Below, piece after piece: positions 47,890 to 52,671 of a stretch of 52,671 nucleotides of DNA. A model generated the notes under the pieces. The model had not been told where the DNA came from, ran no database searches, and saw only the letters and a list, made by a program, of their open reading frames with translations. The DNA is from Welwitschia mirabilis (lineage: Eukaryota > Gnetophyta > Gnetopsida > Welwitschiales): positions 41,499,898 through 41,552,568 of the forward strand of contig JBOZIK010000001.1 of assembly GCA_051453625.1 (NCBI GenBank), given 5' to 3'. A program made the position numbers and the translations under genes. Numbering within the stretch: the stretch's first letter is position 1; every line of letters starts with the position of its first letter.

Positions 47890-48645
47890 TTCTTAAATTC
47901 TCACGACATGATTTTAAACTAAGAAAAGTTATAAATTTCTTTTATAAAGGACTTTTATTTAACTATAGGTAATTTGTGGAGATGATGGGTAGAGAAAGCT
48001 TTCTAGACCTGGAGATTGATAAAGCTAATAATTTTCTTGAGACTATACCAAAAGCTCTAAGAATTGAAAGAAACCTAATGAGCCAACAAGATTATAACAA
48101 CATGATAAGTCCACTAGTATCTTCAAAATTCCTGACAACAATGAAGTCAACCAAAAATTGGATGATATTTCTAAGAAGATTGAGACTCTTGATATAATCC
48201 TAAGTTCATAATTCTACCTCTTCATTGCAACCTTTATTTTGTAAATACTTATGAAACCTAATATTTTCCATCTACTCCCATGTTCTAAGGAGTAGTGAAA
48301 GAACAAATTAATGTTATAGGACAATAATGATAAAACCAAAAAAGAAAACAACTCCTACTCTAATACCTCTATCCTAGATGCAAAAATATGCAAATTTCTT
48401 ATGGAAGTAATATAATCCTAGACATGCCCTAACTATCCAACCTAAGAGTACAAATCCTCCATCAACTTCTAAGTCTTTAAAGGCTACATTTCATAAGTTC
48501 ATGGAAGCTCAATATCATATTAATAACTTACAATAACAATTTAATAAACAAACCTCTTCCATGTTTTAAAAGTTAGAGTAAGGAATGCAACAATTAGAAC
48601 AAACCATCATACATATCCTCACATCACTCAATCAACATGAGAAGG
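47890..48645 (+). pseudogene. Gypsy gag C-terminal part, second copy, interrupted
   Basis: This region is homologous to 17810-18506. The frame 47976-48197 reads GRESFLDLEIDKANNFLE and continues, after a frame change, with KLDDISKKIETL-like codons. The zinc knuckle is again broken, here with the second cysteine position changed to tyrosine, a different lesion from the 18-kb copy. It ends at GAGAAGG (48645), where an unrelated 3.1-kb insertion starts; homology resumes at 51771. Confidence 0.7.
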
Positions 48646-51600
48646 TGATGAAGTAGAAATTTTGAATAAAATAAGGTATTAATAATTAATATTTTACATT
48701 ACTTTTTAAACTTTAATACTGCATTTACAAGAATGTTTTTACTTTTTAGATGATAGGGATCTTGAACATAAAATGAGCTTAAAATAATGTATTATGATCT
48801 AATAAGATTCTTTTCATGATGCTTATGATTAGAATTTTAAGATTGAGGATGAAGATGTAGATCATGGATGACTACTTCAATATAAAAATTTGATAGATGA
48901 TTCATAGTCCTTTTTCCAGCATCATATATCATCCTCTTCCTGATGCAATGATTTTGAATCATTCTAACACTAGATGCATAACATGGAATAACATCAAAAC
49001 CTTTTAATATATCAATACCTTACAAAATTACATTTCAAAAACTATAATTTGTATATTTATAGCTATTGTAATGGATTCATGTATTGTAAGCTTTAAGAGA
49101 TAAACTTAGGTCAGTTTTATTTTTGGATTTTTTGAAGTTATTTATGAAACTACATATGATGCTATAGTGTCAATTCAAAGAGTAAAATGATGCTACAGTT
49201 CCATGTGATAGTGTTTCCTAGAAACTCATGAATCACATGTGAATTCACACTAGATTTAATAGATCCTCAACTTACAACTGATCCTATTATGCCTTTAAAG
49301 ATCATCTTCAGTGTCGATACCAAAATTACATCATAATAACATCATTATTATGCTATTTTTATGCCAATTTTTTCATTCTAAAGCATTAGAAGAATATTTT
49401 CTATCATTTTTCCCTCATTTTTCTTCATTTACAAGTTAATCTTCTCTCTATATCAACTTTGAAAACCTTCTGCATTCCTCATTCACATATTTTTCATTTA
49501 ATAAAGACCATTTTTAGCCTTTTAAACCCTTTTATAATCTATTTTTCATCATCTTTTCTTCCATTTCCATCTATCCAGGGGGGATTATAGGGGTAGTGAA
49601 GTACATGTGATTAGGTAGTGTAGGAGGAGAAGAAGCCATCAAATATTATAAGCAATTATGTAGAAGATTAATGAAAAGGGCCATGAATTCATCTAAAATT
49701 AATAAGTATTTATTACTTTATGTTTTTGTACTTTTAATTACTTGATTTATGCATTTATATCATAAAGTTCTTTCTTAATTTTTGCATGTATGTCATGAAT
49801 TTCTTTCAATTTAGTTAAACCTTTTATAGCTTATATCATAATTAGTACTAATTAGATTATGGAACAATTACTACCTATCCTAACAATATGAAATTTTGCA
49901 TGTTTGATGATTCTTTGTCAAATAAATCATATGTTTTATTCTTCTTCTTGCTTCTTTCCTCCATTCTTTTCATTTCGTAATACATTTCTCATAATTCCAC
50001 CTTTCTTCTAAGGCAATTAATAGTGAATTTCTATTTTCTCCTTTCTAATAGTAGTAGATTAATTTGTAAATATGTGCTTTATATTATCTAAGATTTAAAT
50101 TTTTTTATCTATAAATTCATATCTTTTCTTTCTTATTTTTAAAATTAAAGTGAAATAGTTAATTTGAATGCTTGTTTTAGTCATAACTTATTTTTGTAAC
50201 TTTAATAATTCTAAAGTTTTATTTGTAGCTTTCTCTCATGATTTAGAAACTTTCTACCTCAAGGAGTCAAAACCAAAATTCATATGTAAAAACTCCATTT
50301 TTTGCCATTTTTAGTATTAGTTGCAGTTTTACTTAGGAAAATTTCTAAACTATTAAATCTCTCTTTTTTTTTTTTTTTAAATAGTGAATTTCTTAGTCAC
50401 TTTTAGCATGCTTTCAAAAATTCAAGATTCTATCTTATAGTATTTCTTAATTAATTTTATAATATGAAATTTGATTTTTATTTAGTTTTATAGTTTTGTT
50501 AATATTCTTAGTCAAAATAGGGTTGACTATAATTTTTACCAATTTTTTAGATGAACTGTTTTTTTTTTAAGTTATAATCAATTATACTTAAATCTTGACT
50601 AGTGGTTATAGAAACTTGTTTTATNNNNNNNNNNNNNNNNNNNNNNNNNNNNNNNNNNNNNNNNNNNNNNNNNNNNNNNNNNNNNNNNNNNNNNNNNNNN
50701 NNNNNNNNNNNNNNNNNNNNNNNNGATTATAATTTTTGCCAATTTTTTAGATTAATTGTTTTTTTTCAGTTGTAATCAATTCTACTTAAATCTTGACTAG
50801 TGGTTATAGAAACTTGTTTTATGGCATATTATAAGTATTTTAAAGGTTTTAAGACTTTCTAAGTTCATTCTTTTGAATTTTCTCTCTCCCTTTTCTCTTT
50901 CTTCTTCATTTTATCTCTTTTTGCTAAAAAAATAACTTGAAATAAGTAAGTATTACTTTGATATCATGAACATTCATATGCTAGTTTTTGACAATTTTCT
51001 ATTGATTTGAATCTTGATTTTAATATTCTAATGCTTTTATAATTCAATTTGTGCTTAGTAAAGACTGATATTTTACTAAAATATAATGTAATCTAGCAAA
51101 AATATTCTTATTATTGAATAGTTTACTTAGTCAATGTAAATAATCTAGCTTTGCCAGTGTTATATTTTGATTATAAATTGATGTACATTTTACATATCAT
51201 GGAATAAGATGTTTGAATTATCTAATTACATTATAGCATATGAATTCAAGTAGTTAACATTCAAGAAAATTTATTTTTATATATGAATATGAAAGGTAAA
51301 TTTGACTATTTAAATTCCTTTCTTTATTCATATGAAGTATTAATGATCTTTAGAATATTGTGACTATTCATGAAAGATTACTTCTTCTTATTTAATTGTA
51401 TTTTCCTTTTCATACCTTATGAAACTATGTTTTTACACATGTAGTTTTTCACAATTATTTTAAATCATGTGTGTTTAATTAGTTGTATGTAACTTAAGAG
51501 AGATTATTATTTTATCATATGAAGTTATTGTTTAATAAATCAATGTTAATATTTTCATATGAATTCATGTCAAGTGTTTTGTTAGTCCGATATTGATGTT

Positions 51601-51770
51601 CTTTCCCTATGTATGCAATTCAACTTAGGAGATTTATTATGATGCAATTTAAAATTTTATACTTAATTTTATTTCTCTAAGTTGAATTATCATGTTAATT
51701 ACACATTGATATTTTGCAAAGCCCAAATCATGATCTCCTTCTTTAAAAAATTGAATTTTACTTGATTTAG
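48646..51770. mobile_element. Unclassified 3.1-kb insertion in gag
   Basis: The insertion is defined by its borders: gag homology stops at 48645 and resumes at 51771, flanked by GAAGG and AAAGG, a possible 5-bp target duplication with one change. Inside there is no recognisable protein, primer site or LTR pair. It has long T tracts (50364-50379) and a GGGGGGATTATAGGGG purine tract at 49579-49594. The 100-N gap at 50625-50724 has about 75 bases repeated on both sides with a few differences. A non-autonomous LTR-type element is possible but unproven. Confidence 0.55.
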
Positions 51771-52266
51771 AAAGGAAAGATTCCAGTAACATGTAAGCCT
51801 AATCTTAGTAGTTGTAAGTTGATGCAACATTTATAAATCAATAAAATCAGGGTCATACATTTAAAGTGGAAAGAAATCAACAAAGAGATAGAAGAGAAAC
51901 AATCATAAAAAAAAAAAAAAGTACAATAAGATAAGCCTAAAAGTAAAGAAAAGGTAGAGAAGAAATATGAAGTAAAGGAAGTTATTCTAACTTATAGAGA
52001 GCCCTTACCTATCCCCAATAATTGCAAAAAAATCANNNNNNNNNNNNNNNNNNNNNNNNNNNNNNNNNNNNNNNNNNNNNNNNNNNNNNNNNNNNNNNNN
52101 NNNNNNNNNNNNNNNNNNNNNNNNNNNNNNNNNNNCCCCTACCTATCCCAAATAATTGCAAAAAAATCAATTGACTAAAATACAATAATAAACATTAAAA
52201 ATTTTGATAGAAGTAAAGATCAATATCCCTCTTTTAGAAGCCATTAAACAAGTATCTTCCTATGTG
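51771..52266 (+). pseudogene. Gypsy gag-pol continuation, truncated by another insertion
   Basis: It aligns with the left flank of the nested element at 18506-18562 (shared GTTGTAAGTTGATG) and then with 25441-25745, through the LRSGKE-like region (51860-51885) to the pre-protease IPLLEAIKQ-like segment (52226-52255). It breaks at 52266. The gap 52036-52135 carries the same 33-34 bases on both sides, an unmerged contig overlap. Confidence 0.65.
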
Positions 52267-52671
52267 TTGAAATGTGAATCATGTTTTTAATCTTATACTT
52301 TTTTCCAATGAATTGTTTATTTTTGATACCCGCAAATCTCAATATAACTCTTAGAAAACACACTAGTATATAGGTGTTAACACAAATGTCATACTCTAGA
52401 CAGAAATTCTAAGCAAGAAGTTATAAAATTTGCTTTTAATCAAAAATAAGAGAAACTAAAATGATTTCCTGTCTTAAAATCATAATGATAGATTAAAGAA
52501 AAAGCAATGACACAATGATGTAAGATGCAAAGATGTGATGGAAGCCCAAATGTAAATCCTAACCAAGTGCACTAACTTATTTTCATCTAACTTATCCCTC
52601 ATAATCTATATCAATTACAAATTTCTGACACTAAATTGCAATTAACATAAACTATAAGAAAAATTAGATAA
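52267..52671 (-). mobile_element. LTR related to LTR-I, minus strand, running off the window
   Basis: It starts TGTTGAAATGTG and follows the order of LTR-I in diverged form: an AACACAAATGTCATAC segment (52379-52394), AAATTCTAAGCAAGAAG, and TAAATTGCAATTAACATAAACTATAAGAAA near the end. It interrupts the gag-pol frame at 52266, so it is a nested insertion whose interior lies beyond the window or is absent. Confidence 0.6.

Overview
This window is a nuclear plant chromosome segment: one intact protein gene surrounded by old, mutated LTR retrotransposons. The gene encodes a plant nodulin-like major facilitator protein with spliceosomal introns. The flanks are very AT-rich and CpG-poor, and the Ty3/gypsy remnants are of the Athila/Tat type with tRNA-Asp primer sites. 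This fits a large, heavily methylated seed-plant genome, most likely a gymnosperm; the extreme AT content recalls Welwitschia, but the species is inferred, not shown. Runs of 10, 100, 114, 115 and 695 N mark scaffold gaps.

Layout. 1-3.95 kb: AT-rich DNA with a tRNA-derived SINE-like relic, a 35-bp minisatellite and a broken LINE-type DUF4283 ORF on the minus strand. 3.95-8.3 kb: a GC- and CpG-richer island holding the three-exon transporter gene (CDS 5922-7804, 558 residues), its promoter and its 3' flank. 8.3-12.7 kb: unclassified decayed DNA.

12.7-31.6 kb: nested gypsy remnants. One plus-strand element (gag at 17.8-18.56 kb, protease at 25.4-27.0 kb) is split by a minus-strand element of another family (18563-25440). 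That family is called LTR-I here; its LTRs carry the inverted ends TGTTGYAATG/CATTGCAACA. 31.6-34.9 kb: nothing recognisable. 35.0-36.1 kb: a Ty1/copia reverse transcriptase/RNase H relic on the minus strand. 36.4-37.3 kb: a hairpin minisatellite and a tandemly duplicated initiator-Met primer site. 37.9-43.4 kb: two plus-strand LTR-I copies in which most of pol is deleted, so the start of the RT region runs almost directly into the integrase C-terminus. 43.4-52.7 kb: LTR fragments and another plus-strand gag element, itself split by an unclassified 3.1-kb insertion and then by a further minus-strand LTR.

Only the transporter looks functional. The most unusual observations are a roughly 60-bp inversion that flips the core promoter (TATA box) inside one LTR, an LTR family defined by a large pol deletion shared by two copies, and two unrelated insertions about 57 bp apart at homologous positions in two gag genes. 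I found no convincing new biological system; the transposon structures above are the best candidates for follow-up.
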